Positions 20,701 through 28,441 of a stretch of DNA of 29,959 nucleotides are shown piece by piece. Position 1 is the first letter of the stretch. The number at the start of each line of letters is the position of its first letter. The notes under the pieces are model-generated. The model had not been told where the DNA came from, ran no database searches, and saw only the letters and a list, made by a program, of their open reading frames with translations. The DNA comes from Clostridium sp. UBA6640 (GTDB lineage Bacteria; Bacillota; Clostridia; Clostridiales; Clostridiaceae): contig NZ_DKLM01000169.1 of the NCBI RefSeq assembly GCF_002455975.1, forward strand, positions 10,569 through 40,527, read 5' to 3'. The position numbers were made by a program, and so were the translations under genes.

Positions 20701-22561
20701 AAATAACGTCATTTATTTCAGCCATTTCTCCCTTTAAGTCTTCAAAAAAGAACTTCGCATAAAACATTTCCTCTTTCCATTCAGTTTTCGTAGTATAGTT
20801 TTTATCCTCATTCATTAATTTGAATTCTTTCAATTCTTCTATAAGCTGCTGCTTTAACTCCTGATCCATCACATCGCCTATAAATATATATCCATTACTC
20901 TTCATTGCATTGATACATTTTTTTATTACTTTTCTTAAATAATTGTGTCCGTTAAAATCTTGAATAACGCTATTTATGATAATAAGATCGAAGTCTTTTA
21001 TTTCCAGATTATCTATGTCATGTGCTGGCATAGATTTTAACTTTATATTTTTATACCCTTCTGATTGTATTCTTTTCTTATTTTTCTCAATAATTACTCT
21101 AGATAGATCTGTTCCATAATACAATCCTACTGTAGGTGCTATTTTAAACATACTAATCCCTAATGCACATCCTATTTCAAGCACTTTAGTATTTTCATTT
21201 AAATATGGAGAAACTTTTTGAAAAATATTATCCGCATATTCATCCATCTCATTCTTAGAAAACGGTAACCCAGTATAACTACTAATCCAACCTCCTCCTG
21301 TAATCTCATCAATTGCATTGCTCCCTATGAAGCCCCAGAGTTTTTCATCCATTAATAAGCTATTTTCATATTCATCTTCATTAAGAATATTATTGCTATC
21401 TATACATAGATAACTTAAGAACTTATCACACTCTCCCTGTAATATATTTAAAAGCTTCACATATTTTTTTTCTGAAATTACTATCTTCATTTTGGCATCA
21501 TTAATAATGCTTTTAATTCTTTCCTGTGGATACTCAGTGTCTATTGGAACATATGCTCCTCCTGCTTTCCAAATTCCAAGAATGGCTACAATAACATCTA
21601 AATTTCTTTCCATCATAATGCCTATTATTGCATTTTCATTTTCTTCTATTTTATCTCTCAAATAATTAGCAATTCTATTTGATTTATTATTTAATTCTCT
21701 ATAGTTTATAGTTTTCTCTTTAAGCGCTATCGCAATCTTATCAGGTTGCTCTAAAGCATTCTTTTCAATTATTTCATAAATCATTTCTTCCTTAGGAAAA
21801 TCCACCTTATTATCATTAAAATCATATATAATATGTTTTTCTTCCTTTTTAGTTAACATACTCATTGCTGATATATTCTTATTTATGTCTAATAGCATAT
21901 TATTTAGAAGTTCTATATAATTGGCTCCGATTCTATTAACTGTATTACTACTATATAAATTTTTATTAAATTCTATTATTAACTCTATAGATTCTTCTTT
22001 CTTATCAAATAAAAAATTAAAGTTTGTTTTTACATACTCTATGTCATTTCTATTTTGTAAATTATTTAGTATAACCATAATATCAAATAAAGTAAACTCA
22101 TTATCATATACTGGTATCTTTAATTGATATAATAAAGTATCTAATGAATATCTTGAATTTTCATTAGCTTCTATAATCACATTTCTTGTATTAAGTAATA
22201 ACTCTTTAGACGTAAGACTACTATATACAGTATTTCTTATAGAAACTACATTAGTAGTTAACTCATCACTATCTTCTATATATATAGGTGTTCCAATTAT
22301 TATATCTTCAGCTCCTGTATATTTATTAAGTTGCACAAAAACTACCGTTGTAAGTATAATATGTAGCGTATAGTCTGATCCCCCACTTATTTGATTTAGT
22401 CTTTGAAAACTCTCATAAGGTACCTTAAAATGAATTTTCTCCATTGAATATTCATCATTCTGAATATTTTTATAATCATATTCAAATGTTACTCTTGGCA
22501 ATTGCCCTGATAATTTTTTTATCCAATATTCTCTTTTATTTATATTTGAATCATATTTCAT
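17738..22561 (-). CDS. NRPS-3: half C, adenylation domain interrupted by a methyltransferase, T, degenerate epimerization domain
   Basis: 1607 aa from the chosen ATG. Residues 1 to about 240 are the C-terminal lobe of a condensation domain (begins near KREYWIKKLSGQLP, no HHxxxDG). The A domain starts with motif A2 WKAGGAYVPID, is broken at about residues 380-684 by a SAM-dependent methyltransferase, and resumes at AYIIYTSGSTGRPKG. The code is DIWEVTADDK, substrate unassigned. The carrier motif is IGGDSITA near 1079. The last ~470 residues match epimerization domains such as that of GrsA (GEIGLTPIQ, NKTPNNGIGYG, SPSDFDYDDL), but HHxxxDGxSW reads DELIIDENSW, so the catalytic pair of His is lost. 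The acidic end after SPSDF resembles a COM donor. GAGTGAGG five nt before the ATG at 22559-22561 supports this start; a longer frame opens at TTG 22628-22630 inside a hairpin with no ribosome site. It is the third gene of the run, 16 bp before NRPS-4. Confidence 0.95.
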   Translation of the reverse strand: MKYDSNINKREYWIKKLSGQLPRVTFEYDYKNIQNDEYSMEKIHFKVPYESFQRLNQISGGSDYTLHIILTTVVFVQLNKYTGAEDIIIGTPIYIEDSDELTTNVVSIRNTVYSSLTSKELLLNTRNVIIEANENSRYSLDTLLYQLKIPVYDNEFTLFDIMVILNNLQNRNDIEYVKTNFNFLFDKKEESIELIIEFNKNLYSSNTVNRIGANYIELLNNMLLDINKNISAMSMLTKKEEKHIIYDFNDNKVDFPKEEMIYEIIEKNALEQPDKIAIALKEKTINYRELNNKSNRIANYLRDKIEENENAIIGIMMERNLDVIVAILGIWKAGGAYVPIDTEYPQERIKSIINDAKMKIVISEKKYVKLLNILQGECDKFLSYLCIDSNNILNEDEYENSLLMDEKLWGFIGSNAIDEITGGGWISSYTGLPFSKNEMDEYADNIFQKVSPYLNENTKVLEIGCALGISMFKIAPTVGLYYGTDLSRVIIEKNKKRIQSEGYKNIKLKSMPAHDIDNLEIKDFDLIIINSVIQDFNGHNYLRKVIKKCINAMKSNGYIFIGDVMDQELKQQLIEELKEFKLMNEDKNYTTKTEWKEEMFYAKFFFEDLKGEMAEINDVIFSDKIHTIQNELTEFRYDVILEINKLKKIGHNAYKKYKHQHDLSVLEKYSCEKVYKQEEHRDLNQLAYIIYTSGSTGRPKGAMVEHAGMMNHLYAKINDLNIDKNCVIAQNASYCFDISIWQMFVALVAGGKTIIYPNKVVLKPEEFLIDLINSEVTILEVVPSYLSVILEVAQLNNYKFSKLQYLVVTGETLKVPLVKKWFEIYPSIKVVNAYGPTEASDDITHYIIENTPNIEKIPIGKPISNLNIYIVDHNMNICPIGVKGEICVSGIGVGRGYLNDDLKTKKVFSEDVFRGDGRLYKTGDLGRWMEDGNIEFIGRKDYQVKIRGFRIELGEIEINILKYPNIKDVVVIDKEDNNGNKFLSAYIVSNEKLYISDLRYYLKDKLPEYMIPKYFMEMEKIPLTSNGKVDRKSLPICTDDHIVKPKYEAEMNDIEKMLVNVFEEVLGIKGMGIHDNFFEIGGDSITAMQVSSKLQKNKFLLEIKDIFEKPTVQELALIIKEIEDSIEQEEVTGEIGLTPIQKYFFEMREDQQYSLCQVRMIFNENRFEYEKIKQAFVKIVEHHDALRMAFNTVGKDVVQINRGINETLFDLSIFFDLSIFTVEENKNIDEYLQKELNNIIRIRPLTTDTLFKLALFNTRNGDYLAIIIDELIIDENSWNILLEDFYYIYNQIETNKEIRLKEKTHSFKYFSDKYNSYFNSYDIKEELSYWQNVIEQGEKLDISNYCNESFVEELEEVKLALGTEQTQELLSNVNWAHNTEVKDILIAALGLSVKKWAGIENIVVGIKDDARKFMEKYGAIDRTVGCFTVQYPVLLNMTKSEDISYTIKSIKDTLNKTPNNGIGYGLLRYSDEHEIKKESKLKMNPEIEFTYLCKLENYNSKEKLDLTTKGMSIKELKIQNLSKSQHINIYADIINNKLQVFFEFDKTKYSNKSIKDLSEIFKNNLIYIIEHCINRENSEQSPSDFDYDDLTIEDIEELEDYIGNIEI
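18902..18937 (-). repeat. Perfect 18-bp tandem duplication inside the degenerate epimerization domain
   Basis: The 18-bp unit AAATATAGATAAATCGAA occurs twice back to back (18902-18919 and 18920-18937) with no mismatch. On the minus strand it adds six residues in frame, giving FDLSIF twice before TVEEN. Third codon positions are identical as well, so the event is recent or the repeat is being homogenised. Confidence 0.9.
20510..21420 (-). other. Methyltransferase domain inserted in the A domain of NRPS-3 (between A2 and A3)
   Basis: About 300 residues separate motif A2 from motif A3. They contain GGGWISSYTG, then the SAM-binding motif VLEIGCALGISMFKIAP near 21150-21192, followed by YYGTDLS, SVIQDF and GYIFIGDVMD, the order seen in NRPS-type methyltransferases. 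Motif I has GCALG where GCGTG is usual. The usual site for N-methyltransferases is between A8 and A9. Interrupted domains with the insert between A2 and A3 are known (KtzH O-methylates Ser, TioN S-methylates Cys) and act on side chains, so side-chain methylation is the natural guess. Bounds are approximate. Confidence 0.9.
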
Positions 22562-22566
22562 AATAT

Positions 22567-22574
22567 CCTCACTC
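22567..22574 (-). promoter_or_regulatory. Ribosome binding site deciding the NRPS-3 start
   Basis: GAGTGAGG on the minus strand ends five nt before ATG 22559-22561. The longer frame from TTG at 22628-22630 has no comparable site and its start would be buried in a 9-bp stem. Confidence 0.65.
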
Positions 22575-22601
22575 ACATCCAAATTAATAAATTTAAATAT
22601 A

Positions 22602-22633
22602 AAGTTGCTGATATATTCAAATACCAGCAACTT
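22602..22633 (-). terminator. Intercistronic hairpin between NRPS-2 and NRPS-3
   Basis: AAGTTGCTG (22602-22610) pairs perfectly with CAGCAACTT (22625-22633), and TAT/ATA can pair further inside. On the minus strand it starts 20 bp after the NRPS-2 stop and is followed by T-rich but interrupted sequence. It could be a leaky terminator setting the ratio of upstream to downstream synthetases, or a transcript-stabilising element. Confidence 0.5.
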
Positions 22634-22653
22634 ATAGAATCTATTTAATTACT

Positions 22654-25600
22654 TTAAAATTTAAATTCTGTTTTAAATTGAATCTCTTTTTCATCACTTA
22701 ATTTGTTTTGAGAAATTATTTCTCCTATTTTTCTATTATCTTCTACAATCATATAATCTATAGTTTTAATAAAGTATCCTATATATTTTTTTATAGTATC
22801 CTCATTAAACACTGAGGATAAAACCATAATTGAGCACTCTTCAGTTGTCACATCTACATTAAAGTCAAAGCTAGTAGTAGGTCTTCCGATTGTATTTAAT
22901 TTTAATTTAGAATTAAATTCTGTTGATATACTTACATCTTTTATATTATTCATTTGGCTCAAATTATGAAAATTTGTAAAATTAAACATTGTATCAGCTA
23001 TAGGGTTTTCTGTGTTGGACTTTTCACCAATAATTTTCAAAATACCTAGTAATGAAACTTTATCATGTTTTTTTAATTCTAAAAATTTATTATCTACTAT
23101 ATTTAACATTTCTAATAATCTTACTTCATCCGAGATTTTTGTTCTCACAGGAACCATATTTATAAAACATCCAAGTACAAATTCACTATCTTCTACAGTA
23201 GCTCTATTATGAGATAAATTTGCTACCACAATATCATCTTCATCAAACATCCACTTTATCATACATACATATGCAGTAAAGCAAATATTTTTTACTGTGG
23301 TACCATACTTCTTGGCTATGTTTTTTAGCTTTTTAAGCTTGTTTTTATCTATTATCTCAATATACTGATTAACCTTATTCTTTACTTCACAAGTTCTAGA
23401 TAATAACGAAAAATCTAACTTTTTATATCCTTTTAGTTCATTAATCCAAAACTTAATATTATCTTCCTTACCCTCCTCTAATATCTGTTCCATAACTGCA
23501 TCCTTATAACTTGCATTTATTTCTTTAAAAGTATATTTATTGTTTATATTTAAGTTAGAATAGGTTTCAAACAATTCAGGAATAAAGATACTTAAACTCC
23601 ATCCATCAAATATTGACTGATTAAATGATATCCAAAAAGCACATTTGTCTTCACTAATAGAAAATACTCTAATCCTCCAAAGTGGTGCTTTTTTAGTATC
23701 AAATGGTTTCTTCCTATCTTCATTTAATAAATTTTGTATATATTTTTGTTGCTCTTGTTCGTTTATATTTAAGATATTTTCATATTTAAAGTCTTTATTT
23801 ATACTTGTACTAATTATTTTCATTGGCTTTTTATAGTCTTCAACATTAAAACTAGTTCTTAAATTTTCATGTTTTTTTACCATCAAATCTAATGCTTTTT
23901 CAAAAATTATAGAATCAAATTCACTAATATCTAGTACTACAACTAGTTGATTATGATTCACCGCATGTCCTGTTTTTTCTGCCTCAACTTTATTCATAAG
24001 TGAATAATAAACCATTCCTTTTTCAACATCACTCATTGGATATATATCTTCCACATTATTCATTGAATTATCTTTCATTAAAATATTATTTTTGATATTT
24101 TCAAACTGCGACTGTATTGCCTTTAATTTATTTACCTTTTCATATGACTCAGTAGTTTCAATTTTCTTTGCAAGTTTTTCAATTGTTGAATTTTCAAATA
24201 AATCTACAATTTCTAATCTTATATTAAATTTTTTATTAATTAAACTAATAACTTTAATAGCTCTTATTGAATCTCCTCCATAGCTAAAAAAATCATCAGT
24301 CATACTTATATTTTTAACACTTAAGACTTTTTGCCATATATATACGATTTCTTCTTCTAGATTATTTCTCGCTGCTACAAGCACCTTTTCCTGTTCTAAT
24401 TCATGTCCTATAAGTAAACTTCTATTTATTTTTCTGTTAGGCGTAAGCGGTAACTTATCTAATTTAATAAAATATCTTGGTATCATATAACGTGGTAATT
24501 TAGCTGATAAGTATTTCTGCAATTCCGCTTCTGTTACATTTGTATTAGTCGTAATATATGCACATAAGAACTTTCCATTATTATCATTGCTTTTCAAAAC
24601 AACAACGGCATTATCTACCTTATTATGTTCATTTAATGTAGCCTCTATTTCTTGAACTTCTATTCTTAACCCATTAATTTTAATTTGATAATCTAATCTA
24701 CCAAAAAACTCAATATTACCATCAGGTAGCCACCTTGCAATATCTCCAGTTTTATACATTTTTTGATCTTCTTTATGGCTAAACGGATCATGAACAAATT
24801 TTGTTTTAGTTAAAGACTCTTTATTTATATATCCTCTGCCAACTGACTCCCCCGAAATAAATAATTCTCCCATTACACCTATAGGTTGTACTTCCATTTT
24901 ATTATTTAAAATATAAAGTTTTGTATTAGGAAGAGGTTTTCCTATTGGTAATGTCTGTGATTCAATTATAGTGCCACTATCTACTTTATAAAATGTTGCA
25001 TCTACACCACATTCAGTCACACCATAAGAATTAATTAACTTAATCTTATTGTCAAAATTATCATTAAGGTTTTGAAAATCATTTTTATTACATAAATCTG
25101 ATCCAACAACAACTACTTTTAATGTATTTAAACTTATATCCTGTTCTTTTACATACTTCATAAAAGGAAGAATTATAGAAGGGGTTGACTCCATTACTGT
25201 TACCTTACTATCTTCAATTATTCTACATAGTACTTCAAAATCACCCAATGCAGTTTTAGGACATATAATTAGATTTCCTCCAGTTACTAAGGTTCTTGAA
25301 ATATCTGCCACTGATACATCAAAAGAAAAATTTACTGTGCATAACGTATTAACTTCTATTTCATTTAATCCGTACTCCTTTATCCATCCATAAATTGAAT
25401 TAATTAAATTTCTATGCTCATTCATAGCCCCCTTTGGCTCACCTGTTGTTCCTGATGTATACATTACATAAGCTAAATCATTGGGACTATTTATGCAATC
25501 AATATTTTTACATTGTCCGCAGAATATATCATCATTAATATTTATAAGTTGTACATTTTCTTTATTAAATGTAAATTTTTCTTTAATCTCATCAGAAGTT

Positions 25601-28392
25601 ATTACAATATCTGATTCACTATTTTTCAGGAAATAATCTATTCTTTCTTGGGGACAATCTGTATCAATTACATGATATGCTCCACCAGCTTTTAATATTG
25701 CAATCATACTTATAATAGCATTTATTGATCTAGGTAATATTATAGTTACAATAACTTCTGGCTTTACTCCTTTTTCTCTTAAAATTACTGCCAGTTGATT
25801 TGCTTTACTATTTAGTTCATCATAAGTTATTTGTGTTCCATTATCCGTTATAGCGATTTTATATCTATACTTTTCAACTGCATCTTCAAATAATTGGCTA
25901 ATGGTTTTGTAATGTTTATAATCAACAATATTAGAATTAAACTCCTCTAATATTTTGGATTTTTCTTCACTTGAAATAAAATGGCCGTCTTCTATCAATG
26001 ATTCTTGTAAAGTGCTATTTAATTTATTGGTTGTTTTAATGTTGCTATTTTTTATTATATCTTCTATTAAAACACTCTTCATTTCATTATTTTCATTTAT
26101 AGGATTAGGTAGCACTTTTCTGTCTATCTTTCCATTTGCTGATACAGGGAACTTGTCCATACGAACAAAATATGCTGGAATCATATAATTGACCAAATAT
26201 TCAGATAAATGCTCTGTTAATAAAGATGACTCTATTGTTTCTTCTGCAATATAATATGCACATAAATATTTATTACCATTATCATCAACCCTGTCCATTA
26301 CCACTACGTCTTTAATATCACTATATTTTTGTAAAACGTTCTCAATTTCTTTAAGTTCTATTCTAAATCCCCGTATTTTAACTTGATAGTCTTCTCTTCC
26401 AAAAAACTCTATTGTTCCATCCTCATTCCATTTACCTATATCACCAGTTTTATACAATCTTGTTTCTCCATCTAATGAGAACAAATCTTCACAAAAAACT
26501 TTTTCTGTTCGTTCTAAATCATTTAAATACCCTCTTCCAACTACTATTCCTGACACACAAATTTCACCTTTAACACCTACATTACATAATTTCATATTCT
26601 TATCTAATATATGAACAAAGGTATTTGCTAACGGCTTACCTATAGATATATTTTTTTTCTTAGGCCATTTATCCATTATATAATGTGTTATATCATCAGA
26701 TGCTTCTGTTGGACCATAACAATTTACCATTTTGATATTAGGGTACTTATTAAACCACTCTTTAACTAAGTTACTTTTAAGTTCTTCACCAGTTACCAGT
26801 ATATATTTTAAGTTTAATAAATCTACTTTATTTATATTTAAATAATCTATTAAAACAGATAAGTATGACGGTACAACTTCTAGTATAGATATATTATCCT
26901 TAATTATGTTCACTAAAAAACTTTCTAAATTTAAAATTACATCATTAGGATAAATTACGGCTTTTCCGCCAACAACAATCCCAGTGAAAAATTGCCATAC
27001 AGATATATCAAAACTTTGAGATGCATTTTGTGCTATAATATCTTCTTCATTTATCTTCAAATCGTTAATCTTATTGTAAATATGATTCATCATTCCTGCA
27101 TGCTCTATCATAGCTCCTTTAGGATCCCCAGTAGAACCAGAGGTATATATTATATATGCCAAATCATTAAGATTTGTCTTTATATTTAAGTTGGCATCAT
27201 CTTTACTCCCCATATCCACTTCACATAAATCCAATTTTATAATTTTACCTTTATAATTAGTTTCTAATTCTTCATTAATAAAATCTGATGTAGTAACCAA
27301 TACTTTTGTATTTGAGTTATTTAAAATTGAAAGCAGTTTTTGTGTTGGATTTTCTTTATTTAATGGGATATATGCTCCACCCAATTTCCATATGGCTAAA
27401 ATACTTTCAACCATTAAATGAGAACGATTTAATAAAATAGCAACTGTCTTATCTTTACTAATTTTATCTTTAGGTAAGGTTCTTGCCATTTGATTAGCTC
27501 TTTTATTTAATTCTGCGTAAGTAATTTCCAGGTCTCCATATTGAAATGCAACCTTTTTAGGAATAGATTTCGCATGTTCCTCTACAAATTCATGAATAGA
27601 TTTACATATATTAAAATCTATTTTTTTATTAAATTCATATAATAATTTATTCTTATCCTTTTGTGGAATTATCTCTATATCTTTTACTAATAAATTAGTA
27701 TTAGAAATAATATGTTCACACATAGTTAGAAACATCTCGAAAATTCTTTCTATTGTTTTTTTATTGTATACACATTCATTATATTGCAAATCAAGCTCTA
27801 TATTTGATATATTATGATTAAATGTAAACTTAAGGTTAGATTCAATGCCATCCACATACTCTTTTTCATGTATATTTTCTAAAAGAACCAATATATCATC
27901 TAATTTGCAATGATTATTCTTAAACTTATCCAATATAATATCAATAGGATAATTGACATTTTGGTTTGCTTCAATTATATTTTTTCTAACATGAAAAACA
28001 ACATCTTTAAAAGCCATACTATCCTGAATCTTATTCCTAAGAATTACTATAGTATTTATAAAATCTGCTTTAACTTCTTGTTTATAAATTGGCGTAGCAA
28101 TTGTAACATCATCATTACCCGTACACCTCTTAATTAAAATAGAAATTATAGAAACTAAAATCATATGCAGCTTATAGTCTGATCCATTACTCATAACTAT
28201 AAATTTATTAAAAATTTCATCAGTAAGATAATATTTTTTTTGTTTTAAAATATTATCTTGAGTATTTACTTCATCACAATCATAAATAAAATTTTGTAGT
28301 CCCTTAATATCTTTTAACTTTTCATTCCAAAATTCTTCTTCTTTTGCATGCTCAGATGCAATTATCATAGATTCCTTCTTTTTAATACCCAT
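22654..28392 (-). CDS. NRPS-2: half C, A (no carrier), A, T, C with degenerate active site
   Basis: 1912 aa. Residues 1 to about 245 are a condensation C-terminal lobe without HHxxxDG (begins EEFWNEKLKDIKG). A1 spans about 270-765: YIIYTSGSTGDPKG near 416, core YGPTEASDD, A10 SANGKIDRKVLP, code DIWELTCDDK. After A10 about 55 residues lead into a second A domain with no LGG(D/H)S carrier motif between them. A2 spans about 820-1320: YVMYTSGTTGEPKG near 978, A8 altered to IKINGLRIE, code DVAEVGSVDK, near Orn and other basic-residue codes. The carrier is YGGDSIRA near 1369. The final C domain starts at YPMSDVEKGM and has NQSIFDG near 1590 where HHxxxDG is expected, so both His are lost. The protein ends EFKF. 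AAAGGAGG (28404-28411) stands 11 nt before the ATG; the gene follows NRPS-1 by 49 bp. Confidence 0.95.
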   Translation of the reverse strand: MGIKKKESMIIASEHAKEEEFWNEKLKDIKGLQNFIYDCDEVNTQDNILKQKKYYLTDEIFNKFIVMSNGSDYKLHMILVSIISILIKRCTGNDDVTIATPIYKQEVKADFINTIVILRNKIQDSMAFKDVVFHVRKNIIEANQNVNYPIDIILDKFKNNHCKLDDILVLLENIHEKEYVDGIESNLKFTFNHNISNIELDLQYNECVYNKKTIERIFEMFLTMCEHIISNTNLLVKDIEIIPQKDKNKLLYEFNKKIDFNICKSIHEFVEEHAKSIPKKVAFQYGDLEITYAELNKRANQMARTLPKDKISKDKTVAILLNRSHLMVESILAIWKLGGAYIPLNKENPTQKLLSILNNSNTKVLVTTSDFINEELETNYKGKIIKLDLCEVDMGSKDDANLNIKTNLNDLAYIIYTSGSTGDPKGAMIEHAGMMNHIYNKINDLKINEEDIIAQNASQSFDISVWQFFTGIVVGGKAVIYPNDVILNLESFLVNIIKDNISILEVVPSYLSVLIDYLNINKVDLLNLKYILVTGEELKSNLVKEWFNKYPNIKMVNCYGPTEASDDITHYIMDKWPKKKNISIGKPLANTFVHILDKNMKLCNVGVKGEICVSGIVVGRGYLNDLERTEKVFCEDLFSLDGETRLYKTGDIGKWNEDGTIEFFGREDYQVKIRGFRIELKEIENVLQKYSDIKDVVVMDRVDDNGNKYLCAYYIAEETIESSLLTEHLSEYLVNYMIPAYFVRMDKFPVSANGKIDRKVLPNPINENNEMKSVLIEDIIKNSNIKTTNKLNSTLQESLIEDGHFISSEEKSKILEEFNSNIVDYKHYKTISQLFEDAVEKYRYKIAITDNGTQITYDELNSKANQLAVILREKGVKPEVIVTIILPRSINAIISMIAILKAGGAYHVIDTDCPQERIDYFLKNSESDIVITSDEIKEKFTFNKENVQLININDDIFCGQCKNIDCINSPNDLAYVMYTSGTTGEPKGAMNEHRNLINSIYGWIKEYGLNEIEVNTLCTVNFSFDVSVADISRTLVTGGNLIICPKTALGDFEVLCRIIEDSKVTVMESTPSIILPFMKYVKEQDISLNTLKVVVVGSDLCNKNDFQNLNDNFDNKIKLINSYGVTECGVDATFYKVDSGTIIESQTLPIGKPLPNTKLYILNNKMEVQPIGVMGELFISGESVGRGYINKESLTKTKFVHDPFSHKEDQKMYKTGDIARWLPDGNIEFFGRLDYQIKINGLRIEVQEIEATLNEHNKVDNAVVVLKSNDNNGKFLCAYITTNTNVTEAELQKYLSAKLPRYMIPRYFIKLDKLPLTPNRKINRSLLIGHELEQEKVLVAARNNLEEEIVYIWQKVLSVKNISMTDDFFSYGGDSIRAIKVISLINKKFNIRLEIVDLFENSTIEKLAKKIETTESYEKVNKLKAIQSQFENIKNNILMKDNSMNNVEDIYPMSDVEKGMVYYSLMNKVEAEKTGHAVNHNQLVVVLDISEFDSIIFEKALDLMVKKHENLRTSFNVEDYKKPMKIISTSINKDFKYENILNINEQEQQKYIQNLLNEDRKKPFDTKKAPLWRIRVFSISEDKCAFWISFNQSIFDGWSLSIFIPELFETYSNLNINNKYTFKEINASYKDAVMEQILEEGKEDNIKFWINELKGYKKLDFSLLSRTCEVKNKVNQYIEIIDKNKLKKLKNIAKKYGTTVKNICFTAYVCMIKWMFDEDDIVVANLSHNRATVEDSEFVLGCFINMVPVRTKISDEVRLLEMLNIVDNKFLELKKHDKVSLLGILKIIGEKSNTENPIADTMFNFTNFHNLSQMNNIKDVSISTEFNSKLKLNTIGRPTTSFDFNVDVTTEECSIMVLSSVFNEDTIKKYIGYFIKTIDYMIVEDNRKIGEIISQNKLSDEKEIQFKTEFKF

Positions 28393-28441
28393 TGTATTCT
28401 CTTCCTCCTTTATAACATTCTATAGTATTTATTTAAGTAGT

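Noticed and set aside
22562..22630. Extended NRPS-3 start at TTG 22628-22630 (adds 23 residues)
   Set aside because: No ribosome site, start lies within a hairpin stem, and the added residues are not condensation-like; the ATG at 22559-22561 has GAGTGAGG at good spacing.
4187..28137. Many plus-strand open frames of 60-142 codons across the synthetase genes
   Set aside because: They are antisense shadows of NRPS coding frames, rich in Ser, Leu, Ile and Phe as expected from complementing AT-rich codons, and have no recognisable domains.
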